Shown in pieces: positions 9,617 to 17,728 of a DNA stretch of 64,000 nucleotides. How positions within the stretch are numbered: position 1 is the first letter of the stretch; each line of letters starts with the position of its first letter. Below the pieces are notes generated by a model, which had not been told where the DNA came from, made no database searches, and worked only from the letters and a program-made list of their open reading frames with translations. The stretch is from contig JADJNH010000005.1 in the NCBI GenBank assembly GCA_016714365.1, positions 1,588,501 through 1,652,500 on the forward strand, written 5' to 3'. The position numbers and the translations under genes were made by a program. This DNA comes from Candidatus Vicinibacter affinis. Its GTDB lineage: Bacteria; Bacteroidota; Bacteroidia; Chitinophagales; Saprospiraceae.

Positions 9617-9646
9617 AAAGTCAAGTGAGTTTTGACTGACTTTTTT
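9617..9646 (+). terminator. Probable terminator after proS/metal-binding gene
   Basis: AAAGTCA (9617-9623) pairs with TGACTTT (9637-9643), and a nested alternative AGTCAA/TTGACT (9619-9624 with 9632-9637) exists; six T follow from 9641. It stands 54 bases after the stop. The stem is AT-rich, so strength is uncertain. Confidence 0.5.
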
Positions 9647-9868
9647 ATTGTAATAAATGAGTTCATCGAAAGAGGTATTTTTTATATCTTGCCTATTAGA
9701 CTTGACACTTTTAAATCCTGAAGATTATTTTTGAAGTTAAAGGTCAAAGAAATAACTCATTTAAGATCATCCATCGGATCTAAATTTAGTTTGTAATATT
9801 CGTGGAGTGGAATTCCAACTAATAATCCATTTTTTATACCAAATTAAATTAATTCGTGGAGCATCAAA
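9647..9868. other. Non-coding gap between convergent genes
   Basis: The rest of the ~305-base gap between the metal-binding lipoprotein and the SOD gene. It is AT-rich; I see no open frame of note, RNA gene or repeat beyond the hairpin at its left end. Confidence 0.5.
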
Positions 9869-10873
9869 CTATTCCTTGGTAACGCATTTTTCAACAATTA
9901 CATGAAAGGTTTCATGAAGCTGATGAAGAGAATTGTTGACTGCTTTATCACTTCCTTTTTTGCGAACAATTTTATCCAATGCTTTTGACCCGGACTCAAG
10001 TTTTTTGAGTGCGTCTGTGACTCCTTTATTATTGAATTCGGCAGGCACTTTAGATTTAGATAAGGTAATGGCTTTTTTGACCATTTCTCCACTTCTTGCA
10101 CGAATTGGTTTAAGGTCACCCTCCTCACTTGGGTGAAATGTCTCTGACAAAGTTTTGTGAAAATCTTTTATCTCAGGCCAATCATCAAATTTGCCTTTTT
10201 TAACAGGAATGACTTCATGATATCTTCTGCTGACTTCATTCCAATTAACTACATTCCAAATTGCTGCAAGGTAATCGCCTCTTTTGTTCTGATATTTTAA
10301 ATAGTAAGCGTGTTCCCATACATCAATGCCAAGAATAGGTATTCCTTTTTGTTCAACTACATCCATATAAGGATTATCTTGATTTGGAGTGGAGGAGATG
10401 GCCAATTTTTTATCAGCATTTATATATAGCCAGGCCCAGCCTGAGCCGAATCTGGTAGCAGCCGCTTTGTTTAATAGAGTTTTCAAGCTGTCCATGCTGG
10501 TAAACTGATTGTTGATAGCTTCCATGAGGTCAGCAGAAGGCTGGGTATTTTTTTCGGGGGTAAGAATCGTCCAGAAGAGGCTGTGGTTAAGATGACCACC
10601 GGCATTATTTCTAACTGCAGGAGAATATGAAGAAATATTCTTCATGAGATCAATTAGTGTTAAATTTTCACCGTTTGTTCCTTTTAGGGCGGCATTCAAA
10701 TTGTTTACATAAGCTGCGTGGTGCTTGGTGAGGTGGATCTCCATTGTCATTGCGTCGATATAAGGTTCCAGCGCATTATATGCAAAACCCAATTCAGGCA
10801 GTTTGTAAGGTGCCTGAGCAAAAGACATGATTTGGGTAAAAATAACAAGGAGGGAAACTAAAAATGTTTTCAT
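9869..10873 (-). CDS. Exported Fe/Mn superoxide dismutase with C-terminal helical domain
   Basis: Dismutates superoxide, here outside the cytoplasm. I start it at the ATG complementary to 10871-10873 (MKTFLVSLLVIFTQIMSFAQ), a clean signal peptide; a 20-residue upstream extension is possible but would spoil it. Residues ~22-222 are a complete iron/manganese SOD: metal ligands His47 (EIHLTKHH), His97 (GGHLNHSLFW), Asp184 and His188 (DVWEHAYYLKYQNKRGDY). A normal SOD of this family ends near here (~200 residues). This protein continues for ~110 residues with a helical domain: FHKTLSETFHPSEEGDLKPI, then a basic helical part, and LHQLHETFHVIVEKC at the end. The extension is histidine-rich and resembles small stand-alone four-helix proteins of Bacteroidota with LHDxFHxIV endings (recollection, not tested). 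Confidence 0.93.
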   Translation of the reverse strand: MKTFLVSLLVIFTQIMSFAQAPYKLPELGFAYNALEPYIDAMTMEIHLTKHHAAYVNNLNAALKGTNGENLTLIDLMKNISSYSPAVRNNAGGHLNHSLFWTILTPEKNTQPSADLMEAINNQFTSMDSLKTLLNKAAATRFGSGWAWLYINADKKLAISSTPNQDNPYMDVVEQKGIPILGIDVWEHAYYLKYQNKRGDYLAAIWNVVNWNEVSRRYHEVIPVKKGKFDDWPEIKDFHKTLSETFHPSEEGDLKPIRARSGEMVKKAITLSKSKVPAEFNNKGVTDALKKLESGSKALDKIVRKKGSDKAVNNSLHQLHETFHVIVEKCVTKE

Positions 10874-10952
10874 ATATTTATGATACTTATGATGTGATGT
10901 AATCAATTCAGATTCACTGTAAGAAATTGTCAAATGTGCAATTTTGCCTTTG

Positions 10953-10960
10953 CAAATATA
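10953..10960 (-). promoter_or_regulatory. Putative -7 element of the SOD gene
   Basis: On the minus strand this reads TATATTTG, a perfect match to the Bacteroidota -7 consensus TAnnTTTG, about 80 bases upstream of the chosen start. I see no TTTG at the expected -33 distance. Confidence 0.45.
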
Positions 10961-11064
10961 GTGTAAGTTGAAGTTAGGAATGTGAGTATGTTTGTTTTTG
11001 ATTACTGCATTAAACTATTTATGAATTATAAAGTCAAAGAGTTGTTTACCAAAAAATTAATAAA

Positions 11065-11967
11065 ATGAAAACTTACTTTTTTTTAACATTTGTTCTAATA
11101 TCCTTCGGTGTTCGTTCACAGGATACAGATAAAGATCAGCAGGAGACCGGCTTGCCTGGCGATCATTTTAGTTTGCAAGGAGCCTTGGATTTGTTTAAAA
11201 AATCTTCCAGTCCGGAAGAGTTTGAAAAATTATTAAATACTGAATCCAATCAAGTGAACAATCTTGATTTGAATGGTGATGGGGATATTGATTATATCCG
11301 GGTTGTAGATCAAACAGAAGAGGACGTTCACGCTTTGATTTTACAGGCGGTAGTAAACGATCAAGAATCTCAGGATATTGCGGTAATTGAAATTGAAAAA
11401 GATGGATCAGCATCAGCCATTCTTCAAATTATAGGTGATGATGAGATCTTTGGAGAATCCGTAATGGTGGAGCCGTATGAAGAAGAAACCAGTGGAGGAA
11501 AAGGAGGTCCTGATGCCAACTTGTCTGTCAATTATGTGGTCGTAAATGTCTGGGGTTGGCCTTGTATAAGGTTTATGTATGCACCTGTTTACAGACCATG
11601 GGTATCTCCGTGGAGATGGGCCGCTTATCCTGGCTGGTGGAGACCTTGGAGACCATTAGGATGGGCAGTTTGGAGACCTCATGTTAGAATGTACAGACCT
11701 GGATTCAGGGTTGTTACTACCCACAGGGTGGTAAGGGCGCATAGGGTTTACAGTCCGGTGAGAGTGCATTCTGTTACGGTCAGGACTAAAAACTCAGGAA
11801 ATGTAAAGCATTATCGCACGACAAAAAGAACCACCGTTATAGGTACGGGGCCGGGAGGAAACAAAGTAAAAGCTTCCCGAACTAAAACTACAACCGTTCA
11901 TCAGGGGCCGAAAGGTAATAAAGTTAAAACTACCCATACCAAAACCAAAGTGAGTAGAAAGAGATAG
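11065..11967 (+). CDS. Secreted protein, acidic N-half and W/R-rich basic C-half
   Basis: A 300-residue protein of unknown function. A signal peptide (residues 1-18, ending GVRSQ) is followed by an acidic domain (about 20-150) with LDLNGDGDIDYIRVVD, a calcium-type DxDxDG loop, and EDVHALILQAVV, IAVIEIEKDGSA, a pattern I know from unassigned Bacteroidota secreted proteins. From ~165 to 215 it becomes very rich in Trp, Arg and Pro (VYRPWVSPWRWAAYPGWWRP). The basic tail contains a duplicated unit: GPGGNKVKASRTKTTTV and GPKGNKVKTTHTKTKV. The charge split between halves is strong. It has its own terminator downstream and appears monocistronic. Confidence 0.8.
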   Translation: MKTYFFLTFVLISFGVRSQDTDKDQQETGLPGDHFSLQGALDLFKKSSSPEEFEKLLNTESNQVNNLDLNGDGDIDYIRVVDQTEEDVHALILQAVVNDQESQDIAVIEIEKDGSASAILQIIGDDEIFGESVMVEPYEEETSGGKGGPDANLSVNYVVVNVWGWPCIRFMYAPVYRPWVSPWRWAAYPGWWRPWRPLGWAVWRPHVRMYRPGFRVVTTHRVVRAHRVYSPVRVHSVTVRTKNSGNVKHYRTTKRTTVIGTGPGGNKVKASRTKTTTVHQGPKGNKVKTTHTKTKVSRKR

Positions 11968-12006
11968 GACCGCTTAGGTCTAATTTAATAGGATATTAAA
12001 ATTGAG

Positions 12007-12039
12007 GGAAGACTCCGACTGGGGTCTTCCTTTCTTTTT
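12007..12039 (+). terminator. Rho-independent terminator
   Basis: Ten-base stem GGAAGACTCC (12007-12016) with GGGGTCTTCC (12021-12030), one T-G wobble and a four-base loop, followed by TTTCTTTTT. It lies 40 bases past the stop of the acidic/basic secreted-protein gene. Confidence 0.88.
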
Positions 12040-12428
12040 GAATTTCGAATTCTTAAAAAATCAGGCAAGGGTTCTGAGTAGTTAGTAACTTGGATTAAAT
12101 AAAACCACTTGCTTTATTTTTCAAATCGGCAGCCCCTAATTAATTTTCAAACAAGCTATTGATCAATCAAAGAAGACTCAATCCAATTAAAAAAATATTC
12201 GAACTACCATAATTGCTACAAGGAACGGGTAAAAAATTCAATCTATTCTTATAGTTAATCACTATTAAAGCTTCGAATTCAATAGGCAAGGAAGGATAGG
12301 AACTTAAATTTTCTATTTTTAGTATACATATTCAAACTTATAAAATATAAAAAATATTCGTTTAAAAAGTTGATAATAAGTTATTTAAACATATTAAAAA
12401 TAAATATTAAAAAATAAATTATATATAA
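12040..12428. other. AT-rich non-coding gap
   Basis: No gene or RNA recognised. Very AT-rich, especially 12330-12428, leading into the promoter of the HYR gene. Such AT-rich upstream sequence often favours transcription start, but I see no defined site here. Confidence 0.5.
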
Positions 12429-12461
12429 TTTGGAATTTTGGAAATACCCTTTCTATATTTG
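12429..12461 (+). promoter_or_regulatory. Bacteroidota-type promoter of the HYR/dockerin gene
   Basis: TTTG at 12429-12432, 21 bases of spacer, then TATATTTG at 12454-12461: an excellent match to the TTTG-N19..21-TAnnTTTG consensus used by the primary sigma factor of Bacteroidota. Transcription should start near 12468, leaving a leader of about 200 bases before the ATG at 12666. Confidence 0.75.
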
Positions 12462-12465
12462 TGCT

Positions 12466-12645
12466 GTGAATTACCGTAAGGTGTTCACGCCCAACCATGA
12501 GAATTCAGCGAATGCTGAAAGTTTACACCTGTTAATAGTTTTCTACTTAAAGATTTTGGCCAATAGAAAAGTTTGAAGCCTTTTCATTTGGTGTCCTCTG
12601 TAAAATGATTTTAGATTTTAGGATGTAACCATCCGAAAATCCTAA
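12466..12645 (+). promoter_or_regulatory. Structured 5' leader of the HYR/dockerin gene
   Basis: Three possible hairpins lie between the predicted start site and the gene. The first is 12466-12488 (GTGAA...TTCAC with inner ACC/GGT). The second is 12504-12519 (TTCAGC, loop GAAT, GCTGAA). At 12618-12645, TTAGGAT can pair with ATCCTAA, while the inner GGAT (12621-12624) can instead pair with ATCC (12631-12634), so these two pairings exclude each other. No known riboswitch class is recognised. Confidence 0.4.
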
Positions 12646-12665
12646 CCTTTTTAACCTTGTAGCGT

Positions 12666-15600
12666 ATGTTACCGACAATTAATTATTGCCTCGGAGTAAG
12701 AAAACTATGCCCCTCGGGGCCTTCTTTCAATTCCATTTTATTTGCCGTATTGTTGGCTGCCTTTGGTCTATTCCAACAGGTGGATGCACAATGCGTATTG
12801 GCTTGCAGGGGTAAGGGAAATTTATCCCTAGGGCCTAATTGTGAGGCTAAAATTCTACCCACCATGCTTTTGACCGATGGCTTAAGATGTCCTGATGCCA
12901 AATATCGGGTAGATGTTATGGATTATAACATGAAATTGCTTCCATACAGTCCCTATGTAACAGAAAACGAAGTTGGGATGAACGTGACTGTTATGGTATT
13001 TGATTCGGTGTCAAAAAATTCCTGTTGGGGAAAGCTCTTCATTGAGGATAAATTTGCACCGGTAATCCTTTGTCACAATGATACCTTGTATTGCAATGAT
13101 ACCAGCTTTAGGCTGCCACCATATTTTTTTGATTACTGTGATGTAAATCCAACTATTGAGTTAGTTAATGAAGAGTTGCTGCCTTATCAATGTGATCCAT
13201 TATTTGTAAAGAGAGTGGTTAGATCATGGGTTGCCACAGATAAATACGGCAATAAATCCAGAGTTTGCACAGATACCCAATGGTTAAAAAGAATTCCGAT
13301 AGATTCTGTAGTTTATCCAAAGCATTTTGTACACTCAAATAATTGTCACATCGAATGCAGTGATGTATATCCTGTAGATGCAAAGGGTCACCCCCATCCT
13401 AATTTAACAGGAGTGCCAACGGTCGATGGATATCCATTGTGGCCGGACTTTAATTTGTTTTGTAATTTGGGAACGAGTTATGAGGATCTTGTGGTGGTAG
13501 ATAATTCATGTAAGAAAAAAATTATCAGAATGTGGCGAGTGGTGGAATGGTGGTGTGGAACTGCAATGATCAGATCATTTCCACAAACCATTGAAATAGT
13601 TGACACCAAGCCACCGCATGTCCATTGTCCATACGATTTCACGGTGACTACGAATGGTTCTTATGAATGCACCTCAACATTTTACCTGCCACCAGCAGTC
13701 GTATTTGATTCATGTCAGGACAGTATTCATGTTGATGTTTTTTATGGAGGAGGAATATTGCTGAATCAAAATGGAGGTTATATAAAATTACCTATAGGTG
13801 AACATCACGTTACTTATAGAGCATACGATGCGTGTTACAATCTTGATTCCTGCAGTGTAAAAATTACTGTAGAGGACAAAAATCCTCCCACTGCAGTTTG
13901 TGATCAGGGGGTGGTGGTTACCTTGACGCGAGATGATGAGATTCATGTACAAGCGGAAGTTTTTGATGAAGGCAGTCATGACGATTGTCATCTTGATAGT
14001 TTTCTTGTTAGGCGCATGGATCTTGGAGAGCCATGCGGAGTGAAGGATTATCAATTCAGACAAGAGGTGATTTTTTGTTGTGAGGATGCAGGTAAAAAGG
14101 TGATGGTTGTTTTTAGAGTCAAGGATCAGAGTGGAAACTACAATGATTGTATGGTAGAGGTAGAAGTCCAGGATAAAACTCCACCAGTTATAAAATGCCC
14201 TCATGATTACAGTATGGCTTGTAACCCACATTTGGATACAGTAGATTTGTCCAGGTTTGGTAAGCCGGATTATTATGATAATTGCATCGTGCACATGCAC
14301 GAATATGTGGATACGTTTTTAAATCAATGCGGGCTTGGATATTTGGCTAGAAATTTTGTAATCAGGGATAACATGAATAGGTTAGATACCTGTACGCAAA
14401 GAATTTATGTAAATCCGGTTGATAGTTTTGGTGCAGAAGATATAATTTGGCCAAGAGATACTACTTTATTTGTTTGCGGTGCAAATGTGGAACCAAAGAA
14501 TTTACCTGATGGGTATGATTTTCCAAAGTTCCTATCGGTGGATTGTTCAAGACCCGGTGCGAGTTATGAGGATCATGTTTTTAACTATATTCAGGACTCC
14601 TCGCTTTGCTTTAAACTTCTGCGGAAATGGAAGGTCATTGACTGGTGCCAACAAAGTTACGATGCACAGGGCAATTTAATTCTTCCTCATTGGACACATG
14701 AGCAAATCATAAAAGTTTCAAACAAACTTCCTCCAAAAATTGGAGATGATTGTGATACCATAATGGTGTGTCTGAGTGGTGCTGACTGTCTAAAGGAAAG
14801 AGTTAGGATCAGTCATTATGCAGTAGACGATTGCACCCCTGATGCTTTGATTCGATCAAATTTCAAATTGGATTTATACAACAATGGATTGATTGACAGT
14901 ACTAACTCTGTCCAGGGTAATACCATTAGTTGGGATGGAGATTTGCCAGTTGGTGAGCATCGTTTTATCTGGGTTTTTGAAGACCAATGTGGTAATCGGG
15001 AAGTTTGTTTTCAGATTGTGCGTGTTATCAATTGCAAACTTCCAACAGCTTATTGTTTAACAGGAGTGGCCATCAATTTGAATGGAATTGATGTAGATGG
15101 TGATGGTGATGTTGAAGGGGTTGTAGATGTATGGGCTACTGATTTGAATAGAAACAGTTATCAGCAATGTGGAAATCCCATCACTTTTTCATTCAGCCGA
15201 GACAGTTCTGATAAATACAGGCGATATACTTGCGACAGTGTAGGTCAAAGAAGAGTAGAGATGTGGGTTACGGATCAGTATACTGGATTACAGGATTTCT
15301 GTGTATCCACAGTTGTTGTGCAGGATAATAATAGAATTTGTCCGGGCAACTTAACCAGAGGTAACATTGCCGGATTGATTCAAACGCCTTATGGAAAGCC
15401 CATTCCGGAGTCGGTAGTTTTGGTAGAAAATTTGTCAGGTACTATTGAAGCAGAATTTAATGGCAAATATATTTTTCCTGATTTATTACTTGGGTATGAT
15501 TATCAGGTGAAAGTAAAAAAGGAGAAAAACTATTTGGAAGGGATCAGTACGCTTGATATTTTGCAAATTCAAAAGCATATATTAGGTTCTAAAGGATTGG

Positions 15601-16577
15601 GAACTCCTTGGAGGATGTTGGCAGCCGATGTAAACGGAGATAAAGTAATTACGGCAAGTGATATGGCTGCTTTGAGGAAATTAATTCTGGGATATGATTA
15701 CAAATTCAAAAATTCAAATTCATGGAAATTTATAAATGCAATGTATCAATTTCCTGATCCTGAGGATCCCTGGTATCAGAATTTTCCTGAGGAATACAGG
15801 ATTCAATCAATGGGAGGGAATATGAATTATGTTGATTTTGTAGGTTTCAAAGTTGGAGACGTTAGTCAGACCATTTGGGATAGTTTGGGTGGAATAAAAA
15901 CCAGAACTGCACAACCTGTAGATTTATTTAGTGGATTTGGATCTGGATCCAGTCTGATCAATGTGTATACTGAGAAGAAACAAATTGCACAAGGAATGCA
16001 GTTTACCTTGAAGTTTGATCCAAATCAAAATCAGTATGTTGGATTTAAATCAGGACTGGTAAGTCTTCAAGATGTGAATGTAAATGAGCGTTTCGCAGAT
16101 GATGGTATTTTATTGGTTTCCTGGACCTCTGATGAATCAGTAATTCTTGAACCCGGGCAGTCGTTGTTTAGCATTGAATTCAGGAGTGAACTTAGTACCA
16201 CTTTTGGCCAGACAGTAAGAATTTGCTCGGATGTTTTACAGGCAGAGCTGTATGATCCGGAATTTAAAGAGATGGATATCAGATGGGGAAATAAGGCTAT
16301 TCTGCAACAGGACGAGGTTGTTTTTGGTATTCCAATTCCAAACCCATTTGTAGAGCTTACAAGTATTCCTATGGATGTCAGAGAAGAAATGAATTATACT
16401 TATAAGATTTTTGATATTAATGGTGCGTTGATTTGTCAACAAACTGAACACGCTGTTAAGGGAAGAAATTTCATCAAAGTCAAGAGAAGTCAAATGCCGT
16501 TGGCAGGTATTTATACCTTACGGGTAGAGGCTTCTGGTTTTGCCAAGAGCTTTAAGTTGGTAATGATGAATCAGTAA
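12666..16577 (+). CDS. Giant secreted HYR/dockerin-type T9SS cargo protein
   Basis: A 1303-residue, cysteine-rich surface or secreted protein. The signal peptide spans about residues 20-42 (ILFAVLLAAFGLFQQVDAQC). Residues ~45-890 contain repeated units of the HYR (hyalin repeat) kind, recognisable by recurring VEDKNPPTAVC, VQDKTPPVIKCP and VDTKPPHVHCPYDF with paired cysteines, a beta-sandwich fold linked with adhesion. Residues ~895-960 look like a carboxypeptidase-regulatory-like domain (GKPIPESVVLVENL). Residues ~960-1010 are dockerin-like, with STLDILQIQKHILG and ADVNGDKVITASDMAALRKL, calcium-binding loops. Residues ~1095-1210 resemble a cohesin-type beta-sandwich (inference). Residues ~1220-1303 are a T9SS type A sorting domain (IPNPF ... 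GIYTLRVEASG). Export is therefore through the T9SS whose core genes are at the left edge of the window. Cell-surface adhesin is the likely role. Confidence 0.9.
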   Translation: MLPTINYCLGVRKLCPSGPSFNSILFAVLLAAFGLFQQVDAQCVLACRGKGNLSLGPNCEAKILPTMLLTDGLRCPDAKYRVDVMDYNMKLLPYSPYVTENEVGMNVTVMVFDSVSKNSCWGKLFIEDKFAPVILCHNDTLYCNDTSFRLPPYFFDYCDVNPTIELVNEELLPYQCDPLFVKRVVRSWVATDKYGNKSRVCTDTQWLKRIPIDSVVYPKHFVHSNNCHIECSDVYPVDAKGHPHPNLTGVPTVDGYPLWPDFNLFCNLGTSYEDLVVVDNSCKKKIIRMWRVVEWWCGTAMIRSFPQTIEIVDTKPPHVHCPYDFTVTTNGSYECTSTFYLPPAVVFDSCQDSIHVDVFYGGGILLNQNGGYIKLPIGEHHVTYRAYDACYNLDSCSVKITVEDKNPPTAVCDQGVVVTLTRDDEIHVQAEVFDEGSHDDCHLDSFLVRRMDLGEPCGVKDYQFRQEVIFCCEDAGKKVMVVFRVKDQSGNYNDCMVEVEVQDKTPPVIKCPHDYSMACNPHLDTVDLSRFGKPDYYDNCIVHMHEYVDTFLNQCGLGYLARNFVIRDNMNRLDTCTQRIYVNPVDSFGAEDIIWPRDTTLFVCGANVEPKNLPDGYDFPKFLSVDCSRPGASYEDHVFNYIQDSSLCFKLLRKWKVIDWCQQSYDAQGNLILPHWTHEQIIKVSNKLPPKIGDDCDTIMVCLSGADCLKERVRISHYAVDDCTPDALIRSNFKLDLYNNGLIDSTNSVQGNTISWDGDLPVGEHRFIWVFEDQCGNREVCFQIVRVINCKLPTAYCLTGVAINLNGIDVDGDGDVEGVVDVWATDLNRNSYQQCGNPITFSFSRDSSDKYRRYTCDSVGQRRVEMWVTDQYTGLQDFCVSTVVVQDNNRICPGNLTRGNIAGLIQTPYGKPIPESVVLVENLSGTIEAEFNGKYIFPDLLLGYDYQVKVKKEKNYLEGISTLDILQIQKHILGSKGLGTPWRMLAADVNGDKVITASDMAALRKLILGYDYKFKNSNSWKFINAMYQFPDPEDPWYQNFPEEYRIQSMGGNMNYVDFVGFKVGDVSQTIWDSLGGIKTRTAQPVDLFSGFGSGSSLINVYTEKKQIAQGMQFTLKFDPNQNQYVGFKSGLVSLQDVNVNERFADDGILLVSWTSDESVILEPGQSLFSIEFRSELSTTFGQTVRICSDVLQAELYDPEFKEMDIRWGNKAILQQDEVVFGIPIPNPFVELTSIPMDVREEMNYTYKIFDINGALICQQTEHAVKGRNFIKVKRSQMPLAGIYTLRVEASGFAKSFKLVMMNQ

Positions 16578-16608
16578 TTGGCTTCAAGGTTAATATCATA
16601 TTTACAGG

Positions 16609-16648
16609 AGCCCTCTGTTGTGTAACAATGGAGGGCTTTTTCTTTTTA
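16609..16648 (+). terminator. Rho-independent terminator of the HYR/dockerin gene
   Basis: AGCCCTC (16609-16615) pairs with GAGGGCT (16631-16637); the stem extends inward (TTGT/ACAA) across a two-base mismatch. TTTTTCTTTTT follows. It starts 32 bases after the stop. Confidence 0.88.
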
Positions 16649-16759
16649 TTTAGCTTACTAGCTTTTTATTAAGTTCTTGATAATGAATAATTTGGTTGCA
16701 ATTCAAATTGTTTGATTCGAGTCAGGGTAGGTTAATGTTTTTTAAAAGGGTGTAACAAA

Positions 16760-16792
16760 GTTGGCTAAGCATTGGCTTATTTTGTACTTTTG
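16760..16792 (+). promoter_or_regulatory. Promoter of the DUF3127 gene
   Basis: GTTG at 16760-16763 (one mismatch to TTTG), 21-base spacer, and TACTTTTG at 16785-16792 (perfect TAnnTTTG). Predicted start near 16799, only ~8 bases before the ATG at 16807, so the leader would be very short. Confidence 0.6.
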
Positions 16793-16806
16793 TATAAATT
16801 TTATAT

Positions 16807-17169
16807 ATGAGTTTTAACATTAGCGGTAAACTACACAAAGTGTTCCCCATGGAAAGCAAATCTGCAAATTTCCAGACACGTGAATTTGTTATTGTTACTG
16901 AAGAGCAATACCCACAATATCTCAAGTTTCAATTGGTTCAGGATCGTTGTAGTGTAATTGAAAAATTTCAACCAGGACAGCAGATCACGGTACATTTTGA
17001 CTTACGAGGTCGAGAATGGCAGGAGAAATTTTTTACGAATCTTCAGGCCTGGAAGGTCGAATCTCAGGACATGACTCAAGTGAAGGCCGGAGAGCAAATT
17101 GTGAGCGGGGATTCAGACCAGGATCCATTTGCTACTGCTACGGAGCAGTTCGATGATCTTCCTTTTTAA
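16807..17169 (+). CDS. DUF3127 domain protein
   Basis: A 120-residue cytoplasmic protein of the DUF3127 family, common in Bacteroidota. Seen: NISGKLHKVFPMESKSANFQ, TREFVIVTEEQYPQYLKFQ, and GQQITVHFDLRGREWQEKFF, typical of the family. The fold is predicted to be OB-like, and the tail is acidic and ends EQFDDLPF. An acidic tail closing on -DLPF resembles the DDIPF tip that bacterial SSB proteins use to recruit partners, so a single-stranded nucleic-acid-binding role is plausible but inferred. The next gene begins one base after its stop codon. Confidence 0.9.
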   Translation: MSFNISGKLHKVFPMESKSANFQTREFVIVTEEQYPQYLKFQLVQDRCSVIEKFQPGQQITVHFDLRGREWQEKFFTNLQAWKVESQDMTQVKAGEQIVSGDSDQDPFATATEQFDDLPF

Positions 17170-17170
17170 A

Positions 17171-17701
17171 ATGCATAAACTTTTAATTATACTGTTTGCG
17201 CTGGCATTGAATTATGTTGAAGCGCAAAGTATATATTTTGTGAGATCGGTTTTTGAAAATGATTTAGGAGAGTGGAGTCTTAGAGATTCTGTTGATGAGG
17301 AATTGGGATTTCTCAGGATTCGATTTATGAATCAGGACAAGTTGGCCGGATGGGATTGTAGAATTTTAGAAGAGAGTGGAACCATCAGATTGCGATGGGC
17401 TGACAAACCTGATGAATGGACACTTCAAATGGGGGGTAAAACATTCATGGCTACGCCTGTATGGCCTGGCCAATATGATCAGTGGAGAATAACAGACAAT
17501 CAGGAAGCATTTACCTTATTTGCCAAATTTGATGTGGAGGGAGTAGACTGGCGGTTAGTTGACGGATCGAATAATTCCGTGGTTTCTATTTACAATGAAT
17601 ACATAAACGATAAAAGAGATTGGGTATTGGAATATGATCCTGATAAAATTACCAACTCATTTGTGGTGTTGAGTTTTTTTATCATTGTAAGATATTTGTA
17701 A
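17171..17701 (+). CDS. Hypothetical exported protein
   Basis: A 176-residue protein that I do not recognise. I choose the ATG at 17171, right behind the DUF3127 stop, because it gives a compact signal peptide (MHKLLIILFALALNYVEAQ). An upstream ATG at 17129 would add 14 residues inside DUF3127. The mature part is Trp- and Asp-rich beta-type sequence (IRLRWADKPDEWTLQMG, PVWPGQYDQWRITDN, VEGVDWRLVDG), possibly a small beta-barrel or sandwich. The C-terminus is hydrophobic (FVVLSFFIIVRYL). It is probably co-transcribed with the DUF3127 gene and ends 28 bases from the convergent lptD. Confidence 0.75.
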   Translation: MHKLLIILFALALNYVEAQSIYFVRSVFENDLGEWSLRDSVDEELGFLRIRFMNQDKLAGWDCRILEESGTIRLRWADKPDEWTLQMGGKTFMATPVWPGQYDQWRITDNQEAFTLFAKFDVEGVDWRLVDGSNNSVVSIYNEYINDKRDWVLEYDPDKITNSFVVLSFFIIVRYL

Positions 17702-17728
17702 ACTGCTGAAAGACTTTTAGCAAATTTA

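Noticed and set aside
13788..14300. 170-codon antisense frame inside the HYR gene
   Set aside because: Complementary to a clearly coding, cysteine-rich repeat region; the product has no sensible composition.
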